Below are positions 1 to 12,432 of a stretch of DNA of 64,000 bases, piece after piece. The notes under the pieces were generated by a model. That model had not been told where the DNA came from. It saw nothing but the letters and a program-made list of their open reading frames with translations, and searched no databases. The stretch is from Trichobilharzia regenti (taxonomy: Eukaryota; Platyhelminthes; Trematoda; Strigeidida; Schistosomatidae). The DNA is taken from the NCBI GenBank assembly GCA_944472135.2, contig OX235267.1, positions 32,953,312 to 33,017,311 on the forward strand, in the 5' to 3' direction. The position numbers and the translations under genes were made by a program. Position 1 is the stretch's first letter, and each line of letters opens with the position of its first letter.

Positions 1-605
1 ATGGGAAGCATCGTTTCAACTACAGGCGGAACTGACGAGGATATGAAAGCAAAGATCAGGGAAAGCAAAACAAGCTTTCATTACTTTCAAGTCTGTGTGG
101 AGGTCAACAGCACTCAGCATCAAAAATAAGATCCAGATCTTCAATTCCAATGTGAAGTCAGTCAGTGCTACTCACTATATGGATCAGAGACTTGGCGCGT
201 CATAAAGAGTACCTCAAACAAACTACAGGCCTTCATTAACAGCTGTCTTCGCTAAATACTCAAGATCAGATGGCCAGAAAAGATCAGCAACGGTGAGGGA
301 TCTCTGGTAGCTAACCAACCAGGAACCGATTGTGCAACAAATAGGCAGGAAGAAATGGAGATGGATTGGCCATACTCTGAGGAAACCATCAAATGACATC
401 ACTAAATAAGCCCTCGAGTGGAACCCGAAAGGGAAGCGGCGAGTTGGTCGTCCAAGGGTGACTTGGAGGAGGTCATGTCAAGAGGAGATGAAAGTATGTG
501 GGCAGAACTGGAGCCAGGCGAAAACTCTAGCAGAGAACCGAACGCAATGGAGACGCGCGGCTGAAGCCCTATGTTCCTCTAGGGATTGAAGGAAATAATA
601 ACTAT
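1..605 (+). pseudogene. RTE-type non-LTR retrotransposon, C-terminal RT tail (decayed)
   Basis: Frame 1 opens with MGSIVSTTGGTDED, the region just after the reverse-transcriptase palm in RTE-type elements (YLGS-type motif). Across shifting frames one can read a SVLLYG.ETW-like stretch, a WRWIGHTLRKP-like stretch and a final NRTQWRRAAEALCSSRD-like end near 590. The order (RT thumb, then the WxGHxLR region) is typical of the RTE clade, schistosome SR2-type. Stops and frame changes show it is dead. The 5' part lies outside the window. Two similar relics lie at 48540-49270 and 59385-59545. Confidence 0.8.
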
Positions 606-1979
606 TATGAACCACAGCTATGCTTCATTCTTAGTGGTTATATTTATAGGCATGGAGAAGCGCCTTAAGAGTTAGGGAATATTTTAAAGCCGGATTTACA
701 CAAACACATTATGCACACACATATCTATAACTTACTTGTTTGTCAATCCATAATGATTGTCTCCATGTGTAGTTGAACACTTCTGTCCTATTCGACCAAG
801 GCTAACTGAATGAGAACCATTGTCGACAGATGAACAAATCGGCAGTGAATTTTGATCTACGCTATACGTCTTAGAATTGCCTGTATATACACAAGAAAAT
901 ATGGAGATAAACGCCATAACTTAATGGATTCATTTACTGTCAATGAATTGATAAAATGCATTAGTGTTAGTTTGTAGGGATATGATTTGTTTCAAGTTTT
1001 TATCAGCGACTGATGTCAGTTAGAAAACCACTGAAAAGCAGTGAGGATATTGGACAACTGTTTCATCCCGGTTTGTGACTCTCCATCAGTACGCACTCAC
1101 GACACCACGGATGATCGAACCCAGGACCTTCAGGTTACCAGGCTAAGTTGTACTACTCTTACAACTTGGATGCTTGAAGCAAACTTCTGAATGGGTGAAA
1201 CATTACTATTAATTTGTGCGCTACTCATTCAACAACCATTCGCGTATTTTTCAAGCAGCTGGCAATGAACCATACTTATTGTGTGAGAGCTAATGACATT
1301 ATATAACTGCTCGAACCTTTGAAGGTGGAGCAGCATTTGAACTCATTGCTCAGTTGGTCTGAAATCGAGCGACTGGACCAATAAGCCACCTCCCCACCAT
1401 TATCATCACGTTATCATAAGAAAAAAAGTGTTCCATTTCCATGCGTCTTTTCTCTTGAGAAGAATGATTATCAGCCCATCGAATTTGAACTGTATATGAC
1501 TTATTATCTGGCGTTAGACAGAATCAGCCTGCAAAAAGACCTTATTTATTTATTTAATTTCTCTGCATTCCAAGTGGGATATACGGCTTCAAGCTTGAGT
1601 TCTGAAGTCTCAGTAGCAGTGGTGTTGCCTTTTGCAGTGTGAGGTTGCAAGGTTTACGCTCAAGCTTTCCTCCTTACCGGAACTAATATCGGTTAAGTGA
1701 GGTATAGGAGTGAGTTGGTCTGGAATCGAACCCCGGAACACGTGCGTAGTTCGCAAGCATTATAGTGATGAACCACCAACGCCACCCATGAACACCCAAT
1801 TTCTTCAATGTTGACACTCATCAGAAAAGAAGTATGAGGCTGCAACATCTAAAAATTGTATACTTCCACAGAGACAGGAATCAGAGGTCATTCTACTTGG
1901 CATTCATCGCTTATTGCTTATATACATACACATACAATTTGTGTGGAAGACCGTTACAAAATTTAGATATGATTAACAG
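606..1979. other. Intergenic or intronic debris with SINE-like pieces
   Basis: No credible coding region. Around 1080-1150 the minus strand shows a tRNA-type B-box (GGGTTCGATC) and around 1340-1400 a second SINE-like piece. A clearer tRNA-like unit follows at 1560-1790. The rest looks like ordinary AT-rich intron or spacer. Confidence 0.5.
1560..1790 (-). repeat. tRNA-like SINE relic, copy 1
   Basis: On the minus strand a pol III B-box-like GGGGTTCGATTCC occurs at about 1725-1737, with a tRNA-like 5' part towards 1790. The body (the plus-strand stretch with tatacggcttcaagcttgag) is recognisably the same repeat as 27040-27260, where the equivalent reads tatagagccagaagcttgaa. Two diverged copies in one window identify a dispersed family. 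Confidence 0.6.
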
Positions 1980-3262
1980 TAGTTGAAGAGATGCTTGGCT
2001 GTAAAGGGAATTCCGAGAAAATATATTGCACTGATTAAGGCACTCTACTCGTACTCATACAGCCAGGTGAGGGCTTACGGCGAGCTGTCATCTGAACTGA
2101 TGACGACCAGTGGTGTCCGTCAAGGATGCCCATTATCTCCTTTTCTATTCAACTTCATCATAGATGTGTTAATGGACTTAACCCTAGGTGACTTCAGTGA
2201 CTCAGGGATTGACTTGCTACCGGGGAATAATCTCGTTGACTTGGGATATGCAGACGATATAGTCCTTCTAGGCGAAGACGCTGACGAAATGCAGAATCTT
2301 CTAAACACCTTGAACAGCAATCTACGAATGTTTGGCATGCGATTCGCTCCCGCCAAATGCAAGATGATGTTACAGGACTGGACTACATCGACGCCTAGTT
2401 TAAAAATAGGAAGTGAAGTGGTAGAGCACGTTGATCGCTTCACTTATTTGGGAAGTACCATCAGCCCCAACGGGCTGATCTCTGACGAAATCTCAGCACG
2501 AATACAAGGGGCTCGTTTCGCATTTGTTAGTTTACGCCGACTCTGGCGTAGACGAGATGTTCGACTATCGACCAAAGGGCGGGTGTACTGCTCATCAGTC
2601 CGCTCCGTCCTCCTTTATGGTTGTGAGACATGGCCACTGAGAGTGGAAGACATGAAAAGACTAGCTGTCTTTGATCATAGGTGCCTGCGTTCTATTTCCC
2701 GTGTAAATTGGCATAATAAGGTGAGCAACATGGAGGTTAGGCGTAGAGTTCTAGGTAAACAGGGGAAATCAATCGACGAAGTCGTGAAGCTACATCGACT
2801 GAGATGGTTAGGACATGTGTTACTTATGCCAAGTCATCGCCTCCCTCGACGAGCTATGTTAGCGGATATAGGGTCAGGCTGGAAAAAAGCTAGCGGCGGT
2901 CAAACAAAAACTTGGCACCAGTCAATGAAATCCACAACAGTTGGTCTAAGCCACGTAGAAAGGTGTAGACTTCCAGGCTGGGGTCCTCGGGACGGTAAAA
3001 ATCTATGGTTGGAAACAATTGGTGACATGGCTCAAAATCGTTCTCAGTGGCGCAGATGCATCCACTCCCTGTGACTTATGATCTTCAATGAAACTGTTTT
3101 GTATTTCTTTATTACTCCTTTGTCTCACACCTCTGCTCACTGTTTCTATTATGCTTTTCTTGTACTTTCTTCTCTCGCTTCGCGTGCTACACGGAATGTG
3201 GCGACTTGAACTTCCGCACATTTGTGCAAAGTTCTATGTCGAAAACAGACAGACAGACAGTT
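1980..3262 (+). pseudogene. RTE-type retrotransposon RT, 5'-truncated, 363-aa open frame
   Basis: The open frame 1983-3074 starts inside the RT palm (IALIKALYSYSYSQVRAY), runs through SGVRQGCPLSPFLFN and the catalytic box YADDIVLLGED (near 2245-2280), then YLGSTISPNGL, SVLLYGCETW and RWLGHVLLMP, and ends SQWRRCIHSL. This is the C-terminal half of an RTE-clade ORF2. The endonuclease and RT N-terminus are missing, so the copy is 5'-truncated as expected from target-primed reverse transcription. The 3' UTR ends at a cagacagacagacag tail (about 3245-3262). A sister copy at 57921-59045 is almost identical, implying fairly recent activity. Confidence 0.9.
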
Positions 3263-3968
3263 GAAGACGACAAAATACAAGAATTTGGAATTAAACCTAG
3301 AGAGAGGTAGTGAATATTGGATGGAGATAAGACTCCTTATTGACTTAAGCAGCAAACAACATCCAGTCATTGGATCTTAAGTTCGATTCCTATTCCACCT
3401 ACTTAAGCTTGGGTAAATCACTGTCACAAACAATCAGTGCGGCCAATATCCTGGTATATGAAAAACATTTGTTCGGAGTAACTAAATTCTAGCCAACTAG
3501 ACCAACTAGAGAGCATTGAGAGTTTATAGAAATTTCAAGTCTGAAACAAAACTGAAAGTTTATTTGTACAATTATAAACGCAACAACCTAGTTATTGAAC
3601 TTATGGTGAACTTTAATCGACAGGATAACTACGTATTTTTCTAGAATGAGGGTAACTACCATTAGGTAAATCTCTCTTGATATGTAAACGTAGCTATGTA
3701 ACTGAGTCAAAAAGCAACTTTGTTCGAAAATAGTAGGAATTGTGCGTTGAGGCTCTAATGGTAAAACATTAGCCAGCTGCGCAAGGGGCGTGCGTTCGAT
3801 TCCCTGTCGACACATTCATAAATCACGTCTAACCAATAGTAAGCCCGGAAAAAACTTAAAGTTGAGTGTGACGTTAGCAGTCCCACACCGTGAAAACTAC
3901 CGAAATCCCAAAGTTTGAAGACTTATATTTTACTCGGAACGCACAAAATGAAACAAAAGAAAACTTAC
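3263..3968. other. Spacer with two tRNA-like SINE relics
   Basis: No gene seen. A B-box-like AAGTTCGATTCC lies near 3381-3392. A more complete tRNA-like unit covers about 3733-3815, with an A-box-like GGCTCTAATGG and a B-box GCGTTCGATTCC. The remainder holds nothing recognisable. Part of it is presumably intron of the minus-strand gene whose exon ends at 3969. Confidence 0.5.
3733..3815 (+). repeat. tRNA-like SINE head
   Basis: A-box-like and B-box motifs are spaced about as in a tRNA gene, and the ends can pair (tgtg with caca). The anticodon arm is poor and the flanks are not tRNA-like, so this reads as a tRNA-derived SINE head and not a functional tRNA. Confidence 0.45.
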
Positions 3969-4600
3969 TATGAACTGTTGATGAAGCACATTCACTAGTG
4001 GATCCAGCCATTTGCTGGTCGATAAGTAGAAATGGGATACGTGATCGCTTATTAACAGCCTGGAAAACCAAATTCCCATGTTCAACAAACAAACATCCGT
4101 TAATACGACACCCTTCTAATTCAGCATATTGAGTTGTACTGAGGTTGTTGACATCCATTGTAGAAAAAAACTCTTCTCTTAAAGTTGATTGAAATTTCGA
4201 AGTGTCAGTATGCCGGAGCAATGTTGCAACATGAGACTTTGTGGGAGGACAAGATCTTTTCGGTAGTGTGATTAATGGTGACGGAAGCGATTCAAAATTG
4301 CCATCAGTTTCTGTACAATGTAAAGGAGATATTGATGATGCTCGAAAATCCCCATGCAAACGAAGGTTTCCAATCTGATTTAAGTATAATTTTCCAAGCC
4401 AAATACCACACAGTTCGGCAGGATGGTGAATTTCCAGACCTGAAGCATGAACTACACCTTTTGTGCAAATATCATTATAAGCAGACCCACAAAAGCGACA
4501 GTGACGGGTTTCTGAATTTTTTTGAAGAATGGAATAGCCTCCTGGAGCATCTATTAGTGACTGAATAGAACCCATCAACAGTTATCTCGGAAGAAAGCTG
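3969..4600 (-). CDS. Host gene exon, unrecognised protein with MGSIQSL start
   Basis: Both edges look like real splice sites on the minus strand. The upstream edge is a pyrimidine-rich acceptor (TTTTTTGCTTTTCCAG, ending near 4601). The downstream edge is TTCATA followed by GTAAGTTTTC, a strong donor at 3968. A stop codon lies in frame just before the ATG at about 4575, so this looks like the first coding exon. The predicted N-terminus MGSIQSL has Gly at position 2, compatible with N-myristoylation. Visible features are HCRFCGSAYND (a CxxC pair) near residue 27 and otherwise low-feature sequence of about 200 codons. I do not recognise the family. Later exons should lie below 3969 or outside the window. 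The plus-strand frame across it (4275-4568) is a shadow. Confidence 0.6.
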
Positions 4601-5168
4601 GAAAAGCAAAAAATATGTATGTTGACTAAGCTGTTGTTTTTTTATGCATGAGTAAAAGAGTATACTCTACCAGCAAACTATTATTTCTCTACTCGTTGAC
4701 CAGTGGAAAAAATGAGTTTACCTTTAGCGCTACAGCTTCATGTGTACGGTTTACAAATACTCCCCAACCAGAAGTGTATACCGTGAAGTCTTCAGTGCTA
4801 CTGAGACTAGTCAAAACAAGTTTGGTCATCAATGATTACTACATTGAAGCTACATTTTCAGTATTCCAGTGAGTTACTCGTGCTTTTAAGCGTCACTAAC
4901 ACAGTTTTCACAAAACGTCGAATACGAAACACCAATCAAAATTAACACAACCTGATGACTATTCGCCCAGTTTGTCTTTAAATATAAGATTTAGTCGTAT
5001 CACTGAGATAAATTCTGATACCTTATTCGTTTTGCGTCTCATTCAGTCACTGAGATACAAACGCACACTTAAACCTACATCTTATCATTGCTTACGTAGT
5101 TAACATAAAAGCAACTACTTAATATCCGCAAAAGATTTCTGATGCACCAGACTGAGTGATACTTAACG
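4601..5168. other. Spacer, probably upstream intron or 5' UTR
   Basis: Only short open frames. It lies directly upstream of the minus-strand exon, so intron or 5' UTR is likely. No repeat was recognised. Confidence 0.3.
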
Positions 5169-5385
5169 TGCAAGAGCTCGTAATACTACCCAGTTGCCTA
5201 GGCTGAAGTGGGTGGAATATGAACTGTATCCCAGACCCACATTTCCACTACATAAATGCAACCTCAAAGAAATTGATGCTCTCTGTGGTTTAAATCTGTT
5301 ATCCGGTCCTACACTCAGAGACGTTACTATTGAGCCTTCGGAACTAGATTTAACTACAACGTTACGGACATTAAGTGAAATATGA
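5169..5385 (+). CDS. Possible terminal exon, unknown protein (weak)
   Basis: A plus-strand frame follows a stop at about 5166 and runs through PRLKWVEYELYPRPTFPLHK and ends TLRTLSEI before a stop at 5383-5385. Composition looks protein-like, with few low-complexity runs. However, no strong acceptor or pyrimidine tract was identified, and the opposite strand is open over the same stretch (5163-5444). I do not recognise a family. Confidence 0.2.
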
Positions 5386-7889
5386 TAAAAATAAACTGCT
5401 ATTAAATCAACTGCAAAACTAATTGTGTCGTGAACACAAGTCAAGATCGAGTCACGATCAATGTTTTAAATTATTTTTTTGGTAGCACCAGTTTATATGT
5501 ATGATGGAATGCCATTAAGATATTTAAATAATCAGAACGAGTTCAGCATTCAGTTTTCTAATGGTATGCTACTCAAAGGAATCACACTGTCTGGAAGCCG
5601 AAGTATGGCAGACAATCAGTTTTTATTTATTTACATAACTACCAAATTAGTTGGACTATTCTAGATTTATTCCAGTTAAGTGTGTACTGAAGAGTAATTA
5701 TTAAGTTTGCTTTTAGATGCATCTGTAAATCCTTGTTGGTAATCAGTAGTAGGTAACTCTTGGTCTTATACGTCGAATCTTCATCAAAACGCAGTTTGTC
5801 CAAAATGTATCTCTGAGATTCTATTTATCTACCATAAGCACAATTTTCCAAAGTTCATGAGTATAAAATAACGGATTAAGCTAACTCAAAAGCGTTAAAC
5901 TTTAATATACATCATCTCTTTGTCCACATATTCAGACCAGTGCCACCTAAAAACCGTCTTCATGAAATTTTATTCACTACTACTAAATATAACAAATAGC
6001 ACGAATCACTTGTTATGGAAATAAACGTTATTAATTAGTACCGGAAAATATGCTTACTTCGACGAACTTTAATTTAACCGGGTGCAGTGAACATTGTAAA
6101 GCGAAACATATCAACAATATTCAGAAGCAATGCTGTTTTCAAAAACGTATTCATTCCCTTCTAAAAAGTTTCTCTCCATCAAAAATTTTTAACGTCTATC
6201 GTTTTTTTCTAACTGTCATAAGTGTGGAATTAACTGGCTAATGTTGCGTGTCATCAGATATTCCGCTGAGTAGCTAGGTCCTTATAAAACCTAAGTGAAC
6301 ATCTGACATTATCACAACTCATACAACATTACGTCATCAAATCAGAGTATTGTTGGCTGCCTGAGGTCTCTGTAGTGCATATTCCGATGTTAAAGACTTA
6401 TTCTTTATTTGTACTTATATGAACTTGTTACAACACCATTTTGCGTTATTCGGTTTTGCTGCCTATACACACGTTCCTTGAGTCTGTAGCAAAGCCACAC
6501 TCATTAGATAAGTTACAGACCTCTTTCCTGGATAATCTCTACCTTTTTTCTCAAATACGCAGCACACTTGAGCGCTTTTTCCCCAATAACCAAGTCTTTT
6601 CAATTTGCGTCTTGTCATCGGTACTTACAGTTTAGGTAAGGCAACAAATTACAGTGCATGTAGATGAACTTTTTTAAGTAAGGACCGGTAAAGTGTAGCT
6701 AATCGATATCACTACGAGCACTCTTTATCGCTTTGGATAATTACGAATGACATTATCAAAACTGTCTCGCGGAGCGAAACAGTGATCGATTTCCCCCTCT
6801 TCCCTCGTACAGTGTATGCAATTTGCCTTCACATAAAATTCCCAATCAAGAGTACGGCTGATTACTGATGACTGTTTTTAAATCTTTCCAAGCGACAATT
6901 TCGCGAAACTGAGTAGAGGCCTCCGCTATGTCTGGGCACAGAACGAGAACTGGAGTACTCTGGTAATAATATCATCTAAATTGTTCCAAACTGCCATCGC
7001 ATCGGTATCGCAGGAGCGATCCTCCCTGAAATCATCTTCAACTATATTAAGGACGTATATGTTTACTAAAATGTGTCCTGACATGATCGTCTGACAGCCT
7101 TTCCATGGTATTTGACAGAATAGTAATATATATCACATAAACGACAAAGTAGCTCGAGAATATGCGTTCCATATTAACAGGTATCATTGACTGATCTCTT
7201 AATTGATGACAGCAGTGGACGAAGAGTTTTGAAATTGTTCGAAGTTAAATTTGCGTCCAGGTTGTTTGCGAATGATGGTCGACAGCTAGTTAGGTGTATG
7301 TGAGTGTTAAAACAACAGGGGTTGCTGTCAAACATGTGTTCAGTGAGGTTCACTTGACACTGCAGCTGTTTGAATGCGGCTTGAATTCATGTGATTTTGC
7401 GTTCTAGGAGGGTGAGGGTCAGGAATGCTATGGAAGACGGAAGAAATCCTCAGATACCAATTTTTGAGGTTCAAAATAATTTGCAACATCCGAGCTATAT
7501 TCGATATTTTTCCTATAAACACTGCAGTTATGAGCCAGTTGATGTGACCATATGTTCATTAGCCTATGTGAAAATAACTACATTAGCCGAACTGGGAGCA
7601 CCACTTCCTAATGAACCTCCGAATATTTTCCGGTATGCCTAACAAGAGGGCAAGGTAATATGACTACTGGCTCAGCTTCTGAGTATATGGTGAACTCAGG
7701 CAACGCAGCTTCAACAGAGACACCCATCAAGATTGCACACAAACTAAGCAGTATGATGCAAAAAGAGTAACTGCGATTCAGCATATATGTACAGAGAGGA
7801 CTCTGACGAATCCTCAATGTAAACAAGAACTCCATACACAAATTCTGTAGATTTTCGTTTTACACACTGGTCTTGGTTTCGATCCCAAA
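5386..7889. other. AT-rich spacer with no recognisable gene
   Basis: Only short frames (up to about 80 codons) without splice or family support. Nothing repeated elsewhere in the window was noticed. Probably intronic or intergenic. Confidence 0.4.
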
Positions 7890-9693
7890 TGATCACTTCA
7901 ATTTTTAATTAGAGGGAAAAGAGCAAAAGGTTCAGCAAAGATATTTTTCGACGAAATATCACCAACTGAAAGTGAATCTTTTGATGAATATGTTACCCTG
8001 ATGCAAAGCAAATGAGGTGAGAATGTCAAGCCAGATTTGAACAGGAGCCTCAAATCCATCAAAGTACAGAAGAAGTTCCTCATCAATCCCAACAAATTTG
8101 TTTTCAATCACTTCCCCGTCGGCATGTCTACGTTACAACTAGGAGCCCTATCTTTAGATTTGAAATTTTGTGATGTAAATCTATACAGTAACAGACTGCA
8201 CACGTATGTCTAATTCAAAAATCTTATTGGTCAAAAAAGCGACGTTACTCCTGTCTCTGATACAGATTTCTTACATTTCAAGGCTACAATTTTCGACTGC
8301 TGTAATCAATATCTCAACACAAACTAAAGTCCTATACCTCCTGGTAAAGGAACATAAATGGCAGCCTAAAGACTTGAGGAACAAAAGATGTCTAATCATC
8401 ACACATCCAGTCAAATGTTCGGGAGTGGTCCTTACGGATAAAGATGTGTATTTCAATAAAATGAAATCTCTAATCTCCGATGATCAAAAATTTTCAATAC
8501 CAAGCAATGAGAGGAGTAGGACAGAATAGATGGAACAGCAATTGAAAGATGTTCTTAGGAGAACGAAGGACGAATGCCTCATAATTGATGATCTATTTGA
8601 ACGTCTGAGACCAGCAGGATCCATTATCCCTCGACTCTACGATCTACCACAGGCGCAAAAAGCAGGTCTGCCAAAGCGTGACTAATTTAAGACACGTAGG
8701 GATCACCGTACCATCCGACTCCCAAATGGTTTTTCCGAAATACTAGAGCCTGTGAGAAAACAACTCTTTAATTACCCTCTACGAGATACTTTTAAGTTTA
8801 TTGAATGCATAAGGAACTTGAATGTAAATGTCAAGCGAATGTAATCGCTGGACGTAGAATCTCTATTCACTAATGTGCCGCTCATAAACACAATTTGTTT
8901 CCTTTGCAAATATATGGATTACGAAAATCTGAGCATCGGAATGCCAACCTCATACCTGAAAGAGTTGTTATTATGGTCCACACTTGACGGACAACTTACA
9001 TTCAACGACGCCATCTGTAGACATAAAGGCGTGATTGTTATGGGCTCTCCCCTTGGCCCAATTTAGCAGACTGATTCATGGCTAGCCTAGAGAATGGGAT
9101 CTTAAAATCAACAATGGACAAGTTGCTGCTGTGCAAAGGATGCGTCGATGACACTTTTATAGATTTTCAGGATGATTCTGACTTAAATTGTATGTTATAG
9201 GAGTTTAATTACTGCCATCCTCCAACTAAATTCACAATGGAATTTGAAAATGAATCAAAAATTCCATTCCTGGAATTGGAATTGATAAAAGGAGCTGACG
9301 GAACTTTGAAAAGATCTATACATAGAAAACCAACATGGAACGGCCAACTGACAAACTTCTACAGTTAGATACCAATCGGTCGTAAAAGGGTTCTCATCAT
9401 CTCGCTAGCTCACCATACCAGAAGAATTTGTATCGATGACTGTTTAAAATAAGAGCTCCTATTTCACATCAGCATCTTGGCGTTTCGTTGAGAAGAAAAT
9501 GAAACCAAAGCCAAAAAGATAAGAATGCACTTCACTTTCAAAGAAAACACTTTATTTGAACCTGGAATTCAGGGGAGACCTAGAAGCAAATATCCTTAAA
9601 AGGAAAATCTCCAATTCCCTGAAGAAGACATTCCCGGCAGCAAATCTGAGAGTGATATTCTCTAGCCGTCCGTTACTTCGGAGCAACGGGAAG
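7890..9693 (+). pseudogene. Penelope-like element reverse transcriptase (decayed)
   Basis: Shifting plus-strand frames give the PLE RT order. An N-terminal LSLDLKFCD-like stretch lies near 8150. LYDLPQAQKAGLP (a LYGLPKIHK-type box) lies near 8636. SLDVESLFTNVPLINTI lies near 8860. GVIVMGSPLGPI lies near 9030, then VDDTFIDF (the YVDD-type catalytic box) near 9147, KIPFLELELI near 9260, and HRKPTWNGQLTNFYS near 9320. PLEs differ from non-LTR elements by this RT type and a C-terminal GIY-YIG endonuclease, which follows here at 10123 after a solo LTR. Many stops show the copy is dead. The reading frame resumes across the LTR, so the element was intact over that joint before the LTR landed. Confidence 0.85.
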
Positions 9694-9698
9694 GACAG

Positions 9699-10117
9699 TG
9701 TCAGTGAAGTCTCACAAACCGTTAATGACCAGCTCTTGCTACGCTGGGCCTCTCTCCGTCCCTCGAAGATCTTCAGAAACGCTTAGTATTAACCGACGCA
9801 AAAACCGAAACACCGTTTGGTGACTCAAGAATTCTTTGTTCTAACGCCAACATATAACCAGCAATACTGCTTTTACAGAATAAGGTCTAGGAACAAATAT
9901 TACAACAATAAATCACGATAATACTTCTGACAGTTTTTCTATCTTCTTTCTGAACAGCGAACGATGAGACGATGACTGGTGTATTGATGCCTCCGCGAAA
10001 ATGTAAATTTATATGTTTATATGAAAATATACATTATTATTATTATTAAAAATATGGGGAAGTTGAGTTTGAGCAAACAACCATGAACTGATCGTTTAAT
10101 CTTCAACTACATTGACA
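9699..10117 (-). repeat. Solo LTR of the BEL-like family, in a PLE
   Basis: It has the family termini (plus strand TGTCAGTG...CATTGACA) and is flanked by a perfect 5-bp target duplication gacag (9694-9698 and 10118-10122), the size expected of LTR integrases. It is longer than its relatives (about 365 bp) because an AT-rich piece with (ATT)n sits inside at about 10003-10056. That piece is the reverse complement of a motif found at 10372-10425, 12693-12738 and 12985-13028. The LTR separates the RT of a PLE from its endonuclease. Confidence 0.9.
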
Positions 10118-10122
10118 GACAG

Positions 10123-10425
10123 GCTTTCGCATATGACCACTTCAAGGTGCATATATCAATTCACCTGCTCATGTGGAGCCAGGTAAATGGGTCGTTCTAT
10201 GCTGCTCCTGTGAAAACGTTTCAGAGAACATTTCACCGCATGTTCGCAGAGAAGAGTAACTGGTTGAATCAAGGGCGCCACTTGTCACAGGCATGACAAC
10301 TGCTTATCAGAGAGGGTCATTTACAAAGTAAACGAAAATCTATCAAAGGCAGTGTGTTTCCGACTTCTTTGTAATAATAATGTATATTTTCATATGAACA
10401 TATAAATTTACATGAAAATGGGAAA
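10123..10425 (+). pseudogene. PLE GIY-YIG endonuclease domain (decayed)
   Basis: The third plus frame gives RCIYQFTCSCGA followed by MGR, then a REH-type stretch and a GHLQSK-like end. This is the CxCG / YIGR / EHxPxWL pattern of the GIY-YIG nuclease of Penelope-like elements. It continues the RT at 7890-9693 once the solo LTR is set aside. Frame-breaking stops are present. A second copy follows at 12433-12690. Confidence 0.75.
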
Positions 10426-10458
10426 TAGGAGCTCTTCTCATAAACAGTCATCGATACA

Positions 10459-12302
10459 AATTGACCTGAAATTAACGCTTCAATCCGCTAACCTAACCAG
10501 ACTCCGAAGTGTCGTTGACCTAGGCCTGAGGTACTCTAGTGACTTGACATTCTCTGAGCAAGTAGCATCACAGACTAGAAAATCGAGGATGCTCTTAGGA
10601 TGCATACTCAGGAACTTTCACGACAATGAAGCCAAGCTAATTCTGTACAAAACATGTGTCAGACCACTACTAGAATACTGTCCATTTATTATAAGCAGCA
10701 CTCGCACACGCGACAAGCTAAGGATGGAAAGTATCCAACGATATTTTACCTCAAAACTGCTTGGCTACGATTGTAAGAAAGACTACATCTCACGGTGCAT
10801 GATCCTAAAACTCGACCCACTTTGGACAAGGCGACTTATTATAAACCTAATATTCTTCTTTAAGGTCCTTCACAAAATATCTTTCTCAGGTAACAGGGAC
10901 ATACAATTCGCACAGGAAGGTTCTTACGATCTGCGTAACCAAACTTCCACAGTGACAACTCATTCTTTTAGGTCAACACTCCGTGAAAACTTCTTCACAG
11001 TCATGTATTCTAAAATATGGAATAGCCTACCCCTAGATATCAGAACTTGCTCTTCGGTTACAAGCTTCAAACGCTCTCTATACAGACTGTTTCACTCTAC
11101 TGATTATATTAATAAACTATTTACTCCTAGAACGAATCAAGCACTAATCTACTACAGCACCTAAAAGACGCACTTCAACACCCTTAGCAATCTTTAAACT
11201 ATAAATAAACTAGCAGCATGGATGCATAAAGACATAGTACGGAACATACAGGATTAGTTTACCCTTAGAAATAGGACCTATCCCTCATTGTAACCTTCAA
11301 ACGCTTGCTATATACTGTTTTGTCCAAATGACTATCCCTACCAGAACCCATCACTTATTTCTAAAACGCATCAGTCATTAGAACACTAAAACGCTCAGAC
11401 TTATTAATACACATTATGACATTAAATAAACTCTAAGACTTCGCATAAATACGTGAAAACAAATACAATATAGAAAAAAGTTTACTTAAGTATAATATAC
11501 AACATTTATACATGCTAAAAATATTAATGTCCTTTTCATGTTCACATACTTTCTCTTTCTGGTATTTTGCTGCTCCTATTCATCTTCTGGTCGAGGTCGA
11601 ACAACCCTGCATCTAAACTGAAATGAGGATTAATTCCAAACCGTCTATCTCATAACCACTCAAATTCCATGAACGATCCAATTCTACCATTTGAAGACGC
11701 TGGCGAACATGCTGTAAATGAGTATTCATGATCTGAAATGAAGAAGCAACTGGTCTTCAAATAGTTTTCAACATTTTACTCAACTTACGAATACAGTCCG
11801 CCATGCAGACACAAATGGAGCAAATGGAGAATTCTGGAATCGACCTCGGCACCACTTGATGCAGTAAAACAACCCAACATGACCTTATCTAGTTTTCGTA
11901 TCCACGATCAAATTTCTTTCCTGTTATAAAACTACGATAAGACTACTGAAAAAATGGAATAAATATATCACTGATCTCAACATAATACATCAATAATCTT
12001 TAAGCCAAGGGTGCTGTTCACAACAAAGTTATATAGGAGAATTGACTTCAAGCTTTATTTTTCCCAGATATTTGTATTACATTCATCTGATGTCTGGGTT
12101 TTTTGTTAATGCGAAGACAATATTTCTATATCTCTTTATGTGCTACACAAACAAACTTTATAGCAGACTGTTCCGACTGACTTTGATGTCAGAAAGAACA
12201 ACCAAACTGTAAATTCATTATACATCAAATTTTGTGTAATTTATATAATAACTTATCCATGCCTGTACAATTGGTATGTTCCTGCATAAACAGGAAGAAA
12301 TA
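10459..12302 (+). mobile_element. CR1-type retrotransposon, 5'-truncated 3' copy
   Basis: From the shared gacctgaaattaacgct onward this is nearly identical to 40648-42492 of the full-length element. It covers the last about 235 codons of ORF2 (open to 11164, ending QALIYYST) and the whole 3' UTR to the shared end aggaagaaata. 5' truncation is the hallmark of target-primed reverse transcription. Small differences are a few substitutions in the coding part and short indels in the UTR. No clear target duplication was found. Its 3' end abuts a partial LTR. Confidence 0.92.
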
Positions 12303-12432
12303 TTACTTCTGACAGTTTTTCTATCTTCTTTCTGAACAGCGGACGATGAGACGATGACTGGTGTATTGATGGGGAAATTGAGTTTGAGCAAACAACCGTG
12401 AACTGATCGTTCAATCCGCAACTACATTGACA
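12303..12432 (-). repeat. Partial LTR (internal portion to the TTGACA end)
   Basis: It matches the last about 130 bp of the LTR at 9699-10117, including the gcaacaacc-type stretch and the terminal cattgaca. It is followed by gacaa, a one-base variant of the gacag duplication, and the same PLE endonuclease sequence. So the LTR/PLE junction exists twice, on either side of the truncated CR1 copy. Confidence 0.85.
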
